From Dyella subtropica (GTDB lineage: Bacteria > Pseudomonadota > Gammaproteobacteria > Xanthomonadales > Rhodanobacteraceae), in contig NZ_JAPDPD010000013.1 in the NCBI RefSeq assembly GCF_026283965.1, positions 1-64,000 on the forward strand: DNA of 64,000 bases. Reading direction: 5' to 3'. Within the stretch, counting starts at the first letter, position 1, and each line of letters opens with the position of its first letter. The notes under the pieces were generated by a model that was given only the letters and a program-made list of their open reading frames with translations, did not search any database and was not told the origin of the DNA. Position numbers and translations under genes: made by a program. Shown here piece after piece: positions 1 through 7,434 of the stretch.

Positions 1-235
1 CGCTGCCGCGTGGCGAAGCGCCTGACTGGCCGTCAGGTCGAGCCGCGCGGCAGCGGCAACGCCCTTTCTGGATATCACCCTGTCGTTAAATTCATAAGTG
101 AGGGCCGTTGCTGTTTGCGCGCAGTTCACCGCCACGCTACCTCGACAGACGTCCAGTCTGCTGTCGGCAGCGCAACGGCGATCTGCGCGCAAACAGCAAC
201 GGTGACGCCTGCGTGGAATCGATCAGAGGATCCCT
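1..235. repeat. Partial copy of a nested-palindrome repeat (left end outside window)
   Basis: This is the right-hand part of the element seen complete at 41794-42130. Its right terminus (GGAATCGATCAGAGGATCCCT, 215-235) matches the right end of that copy with a few changes. Internal structure is an arm pair CGCTGCCGCG (1-10) with CGCGGCAGCG (46-55) and a perfect 20-bp pair 105-124 with 183-202. The loop core GACTGGCCGTCAGGTCGAG (24-42) is nearly the reverse complement of the second loop CTCGACAGACGTCCAGTC (141-158). Arm sequences differ from the other copy, but the loops and termini agree. Short reading frames here are not credible genes. Confidence 0.75.
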
Positions 236-327
236 CTCCACGGGTAAGACGGTGTATGTACCCACCGAGCCTACCCCACATGTAGACGCCATGAACCGTG
301 CCAGATGAGACGGGCCCCTCGTTCGGC

Positions 328-333
328 TAAAAT
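328..333 (+). promoter_or_regulatory. Possible -10 box of gap, followed by a leader hairpin
   Basis: TAAAAT at 328-333 is a good match to a sigma-70 -10 box and lies 61 bp before the gap start. No convincing -35 is visible at the right distance. The transcribed leader would contain an 8-bp stem-loop (344-351 pairing with 355-362, loop GAC). The stretch 236-327 holds nothing else I can recognise. Confidence 0.3.
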
Positions 334-393
334 GCCCGCTTTGGCAGCCGGGACCCGGCTGCTGCCCGTCATCACACCGGAGGACGCTGTCTC

Positions 394-1407
394 ATGACCA
401 TCAAGGTCGCCATCAATGGTTACGGTCGCATCGGCCGCAATGTTTTGCGCGCGCTGTACGAATCCGGCCGCACCAACGAGTTCCAGATCGTTGCGGTCAA
501 CGATCTCGGCGACGCCGAGACCAACGCCCACCTCACCCAGTACGACACTGCCCACGGCAAATTCCCAGGCACCGTGTCGGTGGACGGCGGCGATCTGATC
601 ATCAACGGCGACCGCATCAAGGTCTGCGCCGAGCGCGATCCGTCGAAGCTGCCGTGGAAAGACCTGGGCGTGGACGTGGTGCTGGAATGCACCGGCTTCT
701 TCACCTCCAAGGCCAAGGCCAGCGCGCACATCGCCGCCGGCGCCAAGAAGGTGGTGATCTCCGCCCCGGGCGACAAGGACGTGGACGGCACCTTCGTCTA
801 CGGCGTGAACCACGACCAGATCAAGCCCACCGACCAGGTCATCTCCAACGCCTCTTGCACCACCAACTGCCTCGCGCCGCTGGCTAAGGTGCTGCACGAC
901 AAGATCGGCATCGTGCACGGCCTGATGACCACCATCCACGCCTACACCAACGACCAGGTGCTGACGGACGTCTATCACTCCGACCTGCGTCGCGCTCGTT
1001 CGGCCACGATGAGCCAGATTCCGACCAAGACCGGCGCCGCCGCCGCGGTGGGCCTGGTGCTGCCGGCGCTCAACGGCAAGCTGGACGGCTTCGCCATGCG
1101 CGTGCCGACCATCAACGTGTCGGTGGTTGATCTCTCCTTCGTCGCCGCCCGCGAAACGACCAAGGAAGAAATCGACGCCGCCATTAATGAGGCCGCCAAC
1201 GGCGCGCTGAAGGGCATCCTCGCGGTGAACACCAAGCCGCTGGTGTCGATCGACTTCAACCACAACTCGGCTTCCTCCACCTACGACGCCACCCAGACGC
1301 GCGTCATGGGCGGTACGTTGGTGAAGGTGTTGAGCTGGTACGACAACGAGTGGGGTTTCTCCAACCGCATGCTCGACATCACCAAGGCGCTGATGGCGGC
1401 GAAGTAA
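394..1407 (+). CDS. gap: Glyceraldehyde-3-phosphate dehydrogenase
   Basis: Cytoplasmic enzyme of glycolysis and gluconeogenesis that oxidises glyceraldehyde 3-phosphate with NAD and phosphate to 1,3-bisphosphoglycerate. The 337-residue protein has the usual family length. It opens with the Rossmann motif NGYGRIGRN (residues 8-16). It carries the catalytic motif SNASCTTNC with nucleophile Cys155 and the catalytic base His182 in [10 protein letters not shown]. An Asp in VNDL after the second beta strand fits NAD rather than NADP use. The ATG at 394 follows the ribosome site GGAGGA at 378-383. A strong intrinsic terminator follows, so the gene is probably a single transcription unit. Confidence 0.97.
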   Translation: MTIKVAINGYGRIGRNVLRALYESGRTNEFQIVAVNDLGDAETNAHLTQYDTAHGKFPGTVSVDGGDLIINGDRIKVCAERDPSKLPWKDLGVDVVLECTGFFTSKAKASAHIAAGAKKVVISAPGDKDVDGTFVYGVNHDQIKPTDQVISNASCTTNCLAPLAKVLHDKIGIVHGLMTTIHAYTNDQVLTDVYHSDLRRARSATMSQIPTKTGAAAAVGLVLPALNGKLDGFAMRVPTINVSVVDLSFVAARETTKEEIDAAINEAANGALKGILAVNTKPLVSIDFNHNSASSTYDATQTRVMGGTLVKVLSWYDNEWGFSNRMLDITKALMAAK

Positions 1408-1427
1408 GTTTCGCCATCACGCCAATG

Positions 1428-1457
1428 AAAATGCCGGGCTTTCGCCCGGCATTTTTT
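1428..1457 (+). terminator. Intrinsic terminator of gap
   Basis: AAATGCCGGGC, a short TTTC loop, then GCCCGGCATTTTTT form a GC-rich stem followed by a T-run, 21 bp after the gap stop codon. Confidence 0.9.
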
Positions 1458-1463
1458 GTTTCT

Positions 1464-1542
1464 ATAGGAGCGCACCCTGTGCGCGATGGGTGCTTGGAAA
1501 GGCGCCGCGCGAAGAGCTTCGCGCACAGGGTGCGCTCCTACA
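1464..1542. repeat. REP/GTAG-type inverted pair between gap and tpx
   Basis: Two inverted copies of the unit ATAGGAGCGCACCCTGTGCG face each other (1464-1486 and 1519-1542) around a short GC-rich spacer. The same unit occurs at 43919-44026, 47456-47484 and 54966-54994, and in part at 16156-16179. These resemble the GTAG-type REP palindromes of Stenotrophomonas and Pseudomonas, which are mobilised by RAYT transposases. No RAYT gene lies in this window. Confidence 0.85.
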
Positions 1543-1548
1543 GGGGAG

Positions 1549-2049
1549 TCAGCTCAGCGTCGCGAGCGCCGCATCGTAATTCGGCTCGTTGGCGATCTCG
1601 CCGACCATTTCAGCGTGCAACACCTGGTCGTTCGCATCCAGCACTACCACAGCGCGCGCGGCGAGGCCGGCCAGCGGGCCAGAAGCGATCGCCACGCCAT
1701 AGTTCTTCAGGAACTCATGGCCGCGCTGGGTGGACAGCGTCACGACCTTGTCCAGACCTTCGGCGCCGCAGAAACGCGCCTGCGCAAACGGCAGGTCGGC
1801 GGAGATGCACAGCACCACAGCGTTATCCAGCTGACTGGCACGCTCGTTGAAGCGACGCACCGAAGTGGCGCAAGTCGGCGTATCGACGCTTGGGAAAATA
1901 TTCAGCACTTTGCGCTTGCCGACAAAACTGGCCAGCGCGACGTCCGACAGATCCTTGGCGACCAGGGAAAAGGCCGGGGCCTTTTCGCCGGCGGCTGGAA
2001 AGTGACCGTCGACCTGAACTGGGTTGCCCTTGAGGGTGACTTGGGACAT
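1549..2049 (-). CDS. tpx: Thiol peroxidase, atypical 2-Cys peroxiredoxin
   Basis: Reduces hydrogen peroxide and lipid hydroperoxides with thioredoxin as electron donor. The 166-residue protein has the standard Tpx length. The peroxidatic Cys60 sits in [10 protein letters not shown] and the resolving Cys94 in RFCGAEG, spaced as in E. coli Tpx (61 and 95). I chose the ATG at 2049 because AGGAG lies 8 bp upstream and [11 protein letters not shown] is the conserved family N-terminus. An upstream in-frame start would add an unconserved 26-residue tail. It converges on gap, with a REP pair between them. Confidence 0.95.
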   Translation of the reverse strand: MSQVTLKGNPVQVDGHFPAAGEKAPAFSLVAKDLSDVALASFVGKRKVLNIFPSVDTPTCATSVRRFNERASQLDNAVVLCISADLPFAQARFCGAEGLDKVVTLSTQRGHEFLKNYGVAIASGPLAGLAARAVVVLDANDQVLHAEMVGEIANEPNYDAALATLS

Positions 2050-2210
2050 GGAGGGAACTCCTGGCGGGTGAGAGGACGGTGCTCGTGCTTCGTATCGATC
2101 ACCAAGCACAGGGCAACCGCGTGACAATAGCGCCGCTACCGCGGCGCGTCACTCACTCCATGCTCATCCCGCCATGCTCATCGCAGATGGCGCCGGAATG
2201 ACATCACTGC

Positions 2211-3197
2211 TTACGCCTTCGACGACGCAATCACCTGCTCGATCGAACCGAAGATCGAAGCGCCGCTCTTGTCAGTGACATCGATGCGCAGACTGTCGCC
2301 AAACTTCAGGAACGGCGTGCTCGGCTTGCCATCACGCAGGGTTTCCACTGTGCGCTGCTCGGCCAGGCAGGAGGCGCCCTTGCTGGTGTCTTCGTTGGCA
2401 ATGGTGCCGGAGCCGACGATAGTGCCGGCCGTGAGCGGACGGGTCTTGGCCGCATGCGCCACCAGCTGCGCAAAGTTGAACTGCATGTCCACACCGCACT
2501 CGGCTTCGCCGAACCACTGGCCGTTGAGCCAGGTGCGCATCGGCAGGTGCAGCTTTTCGCCCTGCCACGCGTCGCCCAGTTCGTCCGGCGTCACCAATAC
2601 CGGCGACAAGGCGGAGCGCGGCTTGGATTGCAGGAAGCCGAAACCCTTGGCCAGCTCGCCCGGGATCAGTCCGCGCAGCGACACGTCGTTGACCAGACCC
2701 ACCAGCTGGATATGACCGGCGGCTTGCTCCGGCGTTGCCGCCATGGGCACGTCGTCGGTGACCACGACGACTTCGGCTTCCAGGTCGATGCCGTAATCCT
2801 CGCTGGGTACCACGACGGGATCGCGCGGCCCCAGGAAACCGGCGCTGACGGCCTGGTACATCAGCGGATCGACGTAGAACGATTCCGGCACTTCCGCGCC
2901 GCGCGCGCGGCGCACGCGCTCCACGTGCGGTAGATAAGCGCTGCCGTCGACGAACTCGTAGGCCCGCGGCAATGGCGAGGCCAATGCGGCCATGTCGAGC
3001 GCGAACACGCCGCTGGCCTTGCCGGCATGGAGGTCGTCGGACAGCGCGTTGAGGCGCGGAGCCACATTCGACCAATCATCCAGCGCCGCCTGCATCGTCG
3101 CCGCTATGCCAGTGGCTTTCACGGCCTGCTTCAGATCGCGGCTAACCACGATCAGCGTGCCATCGCGACCACCTTCCTTAAGACTGCCCAGTTTCAT
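2211..3197 (-). CDS. Fumarylacetoacetate hydrolase family protein
   Basis: Probable last enzyme of tyrosine degradation, cleaving fumarylacetoacetate to fumarate and acetoacetate. The 328-residue protein has the bacterial FAH fold. An N-terminal domain is followed by the catalytic C-terminal domain with metal-site motifs DYGIDLEAEVVVV, LVNDVSLRG and GSGTIANEDTSKG. The ATG at 3197 (MKLGSLKEGGRDG) is the family start. It is the third gene of an operon, 23 bp after the lipoprotein gene and downstream of hmgA, which supports the assignment. The FAH superfamily also includes other acylpyruvases, so the exact substrate is inferred from context. Confidence 0.88.
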   Translation of the reverse strand: MKLGSLKEGGRDGTLIVVSRDLKQAVKATGIAATMQAALDDWSNVAPRLNALSDDLHAGKASGVFALDMAALASPLPRAYEFVDGSAYLPHVERVRRARGAEVPESFYVDPLMYQAVSAGFLGPRDPVVVPSEDYGIDLEAEVVVVTDDVPMAATPEQAAGHIQLVGLVNDVSLRGLIPGELAKGFGFLQSKPRSALSPVLVTPDELGDAWQGEKLHLPMRTWLNGQWFGEAECGVDMQFNFAQLVAHAAKTRPLTAGTIVGSGTIANEDTSKGASCLAEQRTVETLRDGKPSTPFLKFGDSLRIDVTDKSGASIFGSIEQVIASSKA

Positions 3198-3220
3198 AGT
3201 TCCACTCCGTTGTGCCGCGC

Positions 3221-3808
3221 TCAGCCGCAGCCTTCGACGTAATCGATCTGCGGGGGAATACCCACCCGCCACTTATTTACTTTGCCTTCGGTGCCGATCT
3301 CGAACAGCAATACGCCGTGATCGTCACCCGCGACGCGAAGCGTGCTCGCGCCGGGTACATATTTGTCGGGCTGCTCCTGCGTCTTGCCTGCATACAGCGA
3401 CAGCAGCCTCGCCTTCTCCATGCCCACCATGCCGCCGCCCGGCGCCGTTTCCTTCGTCGTCGTGACGTCATAGCGGACGAATTTGCCGCCCTCGAACATG
3501 AAGCCGATCTCGGCCGGCGCCTTCACCCATGTGGGATACAGGTAGGTGCAAGTCGAGCCAGCCGCCGGCGACTGACCTTTCAGGTCGCCGCCCCATGCCT
3601 TGCGAAAGGTCGATTCGTCCATGTCGAAACGCATGTCGCCGTAGCCTTCATACGTAGCCGGTGCCAAAGGCGGCGTGACGGATGCGCTCGGCGTTGCCGC
3701 CGTCACCGGCGCAGGCGGAGCCGATGCCTGGGGCGCCGGCTCGCCTGCACTGCAGGCCGCGAGACCTGCTGCAAGTAAAGCGATGGCCATCATGTGATGC
3801 AGCTTCAT
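3221..3808 (-). CDS. Putative lipoprotein inside the hmgA-FAH operon
   Basis: Function unknown. The 195-residue protein begins MKLHHMMAIALLAAGLAACS, a lipoprotein signal peptide with lipobox LAAC, followed by an Ala/Pro-rich linker to about residue 50. The globular part has a GYGDMRFDMDE start, a CTYLYP segment, a PGGGMVGM loop and a C-terminal VEGCG, leaving two or three cysteines after the lipid Cys. The ATG at 3808 is preceded by GGAG. It begins 5 bp after the hmgA stop, so it is translated with the tyrosine degradation operon, although a lipoprotein has no obvious place in that cytoplasmic pathway. Confidence 0.85.
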   Translation of the reverse strand: MKLHHMMAIALLAAGLAACSAGEPAPQASAPPAPVTAATPSASVTPPLAPATYEGYGDMRFDMDESTFRKAWGGDLKGQSPAAGSTCTYLYPTWVKAPAEIGFMFEGGKFVRYDVTTTKETAPGGGMVGMEKARLLSLYAGKTQEQPDKYVPGASTLRVAGDDHGVLLFEIGTEGKVNKWRVGIPPQIDYVEGCG

Positions 3809-3813
3809 GCGGC

Positions 3814-5112
3814 TCACTCCTTGTGGAAGTGCTTCTGAATGCCCTGCCAGCACTCGTAGTAGTTGCGCTGCAGCTGCGGCGCATCGAGCGCCTGCTGGGT
3901 CGGGCGGATCACTTTGCGCGTTTCGAACATGAAGGCCATAGTGCCGGTGAGATGGTCCGGCTTGATCAGCTCGGCGTTGGTCGCCTTCTCGAAGCTCGCT
4001 GCATCCGGACCGTGGCCGCTCATGCAATTGTGCAGGCTCGCACCGCCCGGCATGAAGCCACCGGCCTTCGCATCGTAGACGCCTTCGATCAGGCCCATGA
4101 ACTCGCTCGCCACATTGCGATGGAAGTACGGTGGGCGGAAGGTGTGCTCAGCCACCAGCCAGCGCGGCGGGAAAATCACAAAGTCCACGTTGGCCGTGCC
4201 TGGCGTGTCGCTGGGCGAGGTGAGCACGGTAAAGATCGACGGATCAGGATGATCGACACTGATCGAGCCGACCGTGTTGAACAAGGTCAGATCGTACTTG
4301 TACGGTGCGTAATTGCCGTGCCAGGCCACCACATCCAGTGGCGAGTGGCCGATCTTTGCGGACCACAAGGTGCCCTGGAATTTGGCGATCAGCTCGAAGT
4401 CGCCTTCAACGTCTTCATAGGCAGCGTGCGGCGTGAGGAAGTCGCGCGGCAAGGCCATCGAGTTGGCACCAACTGGGCCGAGGTCGGGCAAGCGCAGCAG
4501 CGCGCCAAAGTTCTCGCATACATAGCCGCGCGCCTCGCTATCCAACAGCTCGACGCGAAAACGCACGCCACGCGGGATCACCGCGATCTCCAGCGGCTTC
4601 ACTTCCAGCACGCCGAACTCCGTCGCCACGTGCAGGCGCCCCTGCTGCGGCACGATCAGCAGCTCGCCATCGGCGTCATAGAAATAGCGCCCTTGCATGG
4701 AGCGGTTCGCCACGTACACGTGGATGCCGCAGCCAGCCTGCTCGGCCGGACTGCCATTGCCAGCCAGGGTGACCAGGCCGTCGACGAAATCGACGGCTTC
4801 CGTCGGCATGGGCCATGGGTCCCAGCGCAGTTGGTTCGGTGTCGCCGGCGCTTCATCGAAGCGGTTATGGAAACGCGCATGCGCACGCGGCTCGAACGGC
4901 TGATGTACCGCGGCGGGACGAATGCGATACAGCCAGCTGCGGCGGTTGCTGTGACGCGGCGCGGTGAACGCGGTGCCGGACAGCTGTTCCGCATAGAGAC
5001 CGTGCGCTACACGTTGCGGCGAGTTCTGCCCCACTGGCAGCACGCCGGGAATCGCTTCGCTGGCAAATTCGTTGCCGAAGCCGGATTGATACTGCTGCTT
5101 GCTTGCTGACAT
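3814..5112 (-). CDS. hmgA: Homogentisate 1,2-dioxygenase
   Basis: Opens the ring of homogentisate to maleylacetoacetate using Fe(II) and O2, in the central step of tyrosine and phenylalanine catabolism. The 432-residue length is normal. The iron-ligand region [16 protein letters not shown] (His and Glu) and the C-terminal [10 protein letters not shown] with the second His are intact. The N-terminal [14 protein letters not shown] is diagnostic. The start ATG at 5112 follows GGAG. It is the first gene of an operon with the lipoprotein and the FAH-type hydrolase. No maleylacetoacetate isomerase is present next to it. Confidence 0.96.
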   Translation of the reverse strand: MSASKQQYQSGFGNEFASEAIPGVLPVGQNSPQRVAHGLYAEQLSGTAFTAPRHSNRRSWLYRIRPAAVHQPFEPRAHARFHNRFDEAPATPNQLRWDPWPMPTEAVDFVDGLVTLAGNGSPAEQAGCGIHVYVANRSMQGRYFYDADGELLIVPQQGRLHVATEFGVLEVKPLEIAVIPRGVRFRVELLDSEARGYVCENFGALLRLPDLGPVGANSMALPRDFLTPHAAYEDVEGDFELIAKFQGTLWSAKIGHSPLDVVAWHGNYAPYKYDLTLFNTVGSISVDHPDPSIFTVLTSPSDTPGTANVDFVIFPPRWLVAEHTFRPPYFHRNVASEFMGLIEGVYDAKAGGFMPGGASLHNCMSGHGPDAASFEKATNAELIKPDHLTGTMAFMFETRKVIRPTQQALDAPQLQRNYYECWQGIQKHFHKE

Positions 5113-5240
5113 GGAAGCTCCACGATCTGCCCAGTTGGCGGCACCGCACACGGCGACGCACGATCCTATTACTCTTGGCCCCGCCTCGCTCAAGGACTGA
5201 GGCCACATCCATTTACTGCAACGATTGCAAAGGGGAAAAC

Positions 5241-5642
5241 ATGTCCGATCAATTCGCCTCGCTCAGCCAGGCCGAATCGAACCATTCTGTCAGCGAACTC
5301 AGCCAGCCACTCGCCTCGGGCAGCGGCTGGATGAAGTTCGTCGGCATCATGTTCATCATCCAGGGCGCCATCACCGCCATCACCATCGTCGGCATCATCA
5401 TCGCCTGGTTGCCGATCTGGATCGGCGTACTACTGATGCAGTCCGCTGGCTCCATCGAACGTGCCCAGCTGAGTGGCGATGCCGTTGCGCTGAAAGAAGC
5501 CCTGGCCAAGCTGAAAACCTACTTCGTGATCCAGGGCGTGTTGTACCTGGTCGGTATCGCGCTGATGGTGCTGTACTTCATCCTCTTCGGCGCGATATTC
5601 GCCGCGATGATCAAGAGCGGCGGCTTCCCTCACACGGACTGA
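5241..5642 (+). CDS. DUF5362-like small membrane protein
   Basis: Unknown function. The 133-residue protein has a soluble N-terminus ([18 protein letters not shown]) that fits the DUF5362 pattern. It is followed by one long hydrophobic stretch (about residues 34-68, probably two membrane helices), a polar Ala/Lys-rich linker with [11 protein letters not shown], and a C-terminal helix ending in KSGGFPHTD. The ATG at 5241 is preceded by AAGGGG. It is divergent from hmgA and convergent with hppD. The family name is from memory of its pattern. Confidence 0.75.
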   Translation: MSDQFASLSQAESNHSVSELSQPLASGSGWMKFVGIMFIIQGAITAITIVGIIIAWLPIWIGVLLMQSAGSIERAQLSGDAVALKEALAKLKTYFVIQGVLYLVGIALMVLYFILFGAIFAAMIKSGGFPHTD

Positions 5643-5650
5643 TCTCCAAG

Positions 5651-5677
5651 CGTGGCCGTCCGCAACGGACGGCCACG
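5651..5677. terminator. Perfect hairpin between convergent genes
   Basis: A 12-bp perfect stem (5651-5662 with 5666-5677, loop CAA) lies between the DUF5362-like gene and hppD. No long T-run follows on either strand, so it may be a weak bidirectional terminator or an mRNA end-stabilising hairpin. Confidence 0.5.
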
Positions 5678-5686
5678 TCAGGCGTT

Positions 5687-6781
5687 TTACAGCACGCCAC
5701 GCTTCATCTGGTCGCGCTCGATCGACTCGAACAGGGCCTGGAAGTTGCCTTCGCCGAAACCTTCGTTGCCCTTACGCTGGATGATCTCGAAGAAGATCGG
5801 GCCGATGTTGTTCTGGGTGAAGATCTGCAGCAGCTTGCGCTGCTTGGTCTCCGGGTCGGCGTCGATCAGGATCTTATTCTTGGCCAGACGCGGCACATCC
5901 TCGCCGTGGTTCGGAATGCGCATGTCGATCACTTCGAAATAGCTGTCCGGCGTATCGAGGAACGCCACGCCCTTCGCACGCATCGCCTCCACCGTGTCGT
6001 AGATGTTGTCGGTGAAGCAGGCGATGTGCTGGATGCCTTCGCCGTGATAGGCGTCGAGGTATTCGTTGATCTGCGACTTCGGGTCGCTCGACTCGTTGAG
6101 CGGAATGCGCACGATGCCGTCCGGCGCCGTCATCGCCTTGGACACCAGGCCAGTCTTGGCACCCTTGATGTCGAAGTAGCGAATCTCGCGGAAGTTGAAC
6201 AACCGCTCGTAGTAGTCCGACCACTTCTGCATGTTGCCGAAGTAGAGGTTGTGCGTCAGGTGGTCGATGAAGGTGAGACCGAAACCGGCGGGGTTCTGGT
6301 CAGCGCCCGGGATCGGCGCGTAATCGCCGTCGTAGATGCTGCCCTTGTCGCCATAGCGGTCGACCAGATAGAGCATGCAGTCGCCGATGCCCTTCACCAC
6401 CGGCGCGTTCACCGCCTTGCTGGCTTCCTTGTCGGTCAGGGCTTCGCCGCCGTTGCCGAGCACGGTCTGATTCACCTCGGCCGCCGGCTTCTTGAAGCGG
6501 ATGGCGAAACCACAGGCGCAGGGACCATGCTTGGCGGCGAAGTCCGCGGCGAAGGAATCCGGGTCTTCGTTGACCAGGAAATTCACCCCGCCCTGGCGGT
6601 AGACGGTGATCGGCCGGCTCTTATGCTTGAGTACGGGGCTGAAACCCATACGCTCGAACAGGGCGTGCAACTCACCACTGCGGCCCGCCGGGGCGGCGAA
6701 TTCGACGAATTCGAAGCCGTCGATGCCCATGGGGTTCTCGAAAGTGGTCACCTGCATGCCAAGATTGGGCTGCGTGCTCAT
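5687..6781 (-). CDS. hppD: 4-Hydroxyphenylpyruvate dioxygenase
   Basis: Converts 4-hydroxyphenylpyruvate to homogentisate, the substrate of HmgA encoded nearby. The 364-residue protein has two VOC-type modules. The C-terminal module carries the Fe(II) ligands: His in TFIDHLTHN, His in GIQHIA and Glu in PIFFEIIQR, followed by the conserved GNEGFGEGNF loop. The ATG at 6781 is preceded by GGAG. It is transcribed away from a MarR regulator with 139 bp between starts, an arrangement that suggests local control. Confidence 0.96.
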   Translation of the reverse strand: MSTQPNLGMQVTTFENPMGIDGFEFVEFAAPAGRSGELHALFERMGFSPVLKHKSRPITVYRQGGVNFLVNEDPDSFAADFAAKHGPCACGFAIRFKKPAAEVNQTVLGNGGEALTDKEASKAVNAPVVKGIGDCMLYLVDRYGDKGSIYDGDYAPIPGADQNPAGFGLTFIDHLTHNLYFGNMQKWSDYYERLFNFREIRYFDIKGAKTGLVSKAMTAPDGIVRIPLNESSDPKSQINEYLDAYHGEGIQHIACFTDNIYDTVEAMRAKGVAFLDTPDSYFEVIDMRIPNHGEDVPRLAKNKILIDADPETKQRKLLQIFTQNNIGPIFFEIIQRKGNEGFGEGNFQALFESIERDQMKRGVL

Positions 6782-6834
6782 GGGGAAATCTCCTGGGTTC
6801 GATGCCTGGGGTCGGTTATACGGCTCACTACATG

Positions 6835-6862
6835 TTGGTCGCTGCGACTAGCGTGCGACCAA
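6835..6862. promoter_or_regulatory. Inverted repeat in the hppD/MarR divergent promoter
   Basis: TTGGTCGC (6835-6842) and GCGACCAA (6855-6862) are perfect 8-bp arms 12 bp apart, midway between the two divergent genes. This is a plausible operator for the adjacent MarR protein. The following AT-rich stretch (TGTTATAGTTACATATG, 6878-6894) probably holds the regulator's -10 region. Confidence 0.5.
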
Positions 6863-6920
6863 CCGGATAATCTGAGTGTTATAGTTACATATGAAACCAT
6901 TTGCAAGGAGTGGTGCAGCA

Positions 6921-7370
6921 GTGTCTGCCGAATCCAAACCTGACCACGCGCCGCTGGAGCTGGAACGCTTCCTGCCCTACCGCCTGTCGATCCTGTCCAA
7001 CACCGTCAGTCAGGCCATTGCCGACGACTATCAGCAACGCTACGACCTGACCGTGACCGAATGGCGGGTGATGGCCGTGCTGGCCCGCTTCGACGGCCTT
7101 TCGGCACGCGAAGTGGCCGAACGCACGGCGATGGACAAAGTGGCGGTAAGCCGGGCGCTGGCGCGACTGGTTGAAGCGGGGCGCGTCCATCGCGGTACCC
7201 ATGACGGTGACAAGCGCCGTTCCGTGCTCAGCCTCAGCGAGAACGGCTGGCAAGTTCACGATGAAGTGGCGCCAATGGCGCGGGCGCGGGAGCGCGAAGT
7301 GCTGGCGAAGCTGGATGATGAAGAGCAGGCGTGGCTGACGCGGATTCTGGACAAGCTGCAGCCGCTCTGA
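6921..7370 (+). CDS. MarR-family transcriptional regulator
   Basis: Winged-helix DNA-binding regulator, probably controlling hppD. From the preferred start it has 149 residues. The core reads LTVTEWRVMAVLARFDGLSAREVAERTAMDKVAVSRALARLVEAG, with the wing in HDGDKRRSVLSLS. I place the start at GTG 6921 because AAGGAG (6905-6910) lies 10 bp upstream. The ATG at 6891 has no ribosome site and adds ten unconserved residues. Divergence from hppD resembles known local regulators of homogentisate pathways, but the ligand and targets are inferred. Confidence 0.88.
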   Translation: MSAESKPDHAPLELERFLPYRLSILSNTVSQAIADDYQQRYDLTVTEWRVMAVLARFDGLSAREVAERTAMDKVAVSRALARLVEAGRVHRGTHDGDKRRSVLSLSENGWQVHDEVAPMARAREREVLAKLDDEEQAWLTRILDKLQPL

Positions 7371-7378
7371 AGCCCGGT

Positions 7379-7427
7379 TCCTCCCCCTGCCCTCGGGACT
7401 AGCCTTGCGTCGCAAGCAGGGGGAGGA
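7379..7427. terminator. Bidirectional terminator-like hairpin
   Basis: A 12-bp perfect stem (7379-7390 with 7416-7427) encloses a second small hairpin (CTTGCGTCGCAAG), flanked by AAAA. It lies between the convergent marR-type and transporter genes. Confidence 0.6.
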
Positions 7428-7434
7428 AAAGGGC

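Noticed and set aside
1464-1542. Possible CRISPR-like repeats (recurring GTAGGAGCGCACC units)
   Set aside because: Units are isolated inverted pairs scattered at gene ends, with no regular direct-repeat/spacer array and no cas genes; they fit REP elements.
5225-6943. Open frame of 572 codons on the plus strand
   Set aside because: It runs antisense through hppD and out of frame through the DUF5362-like gene; composition is typical of a shadow frame.
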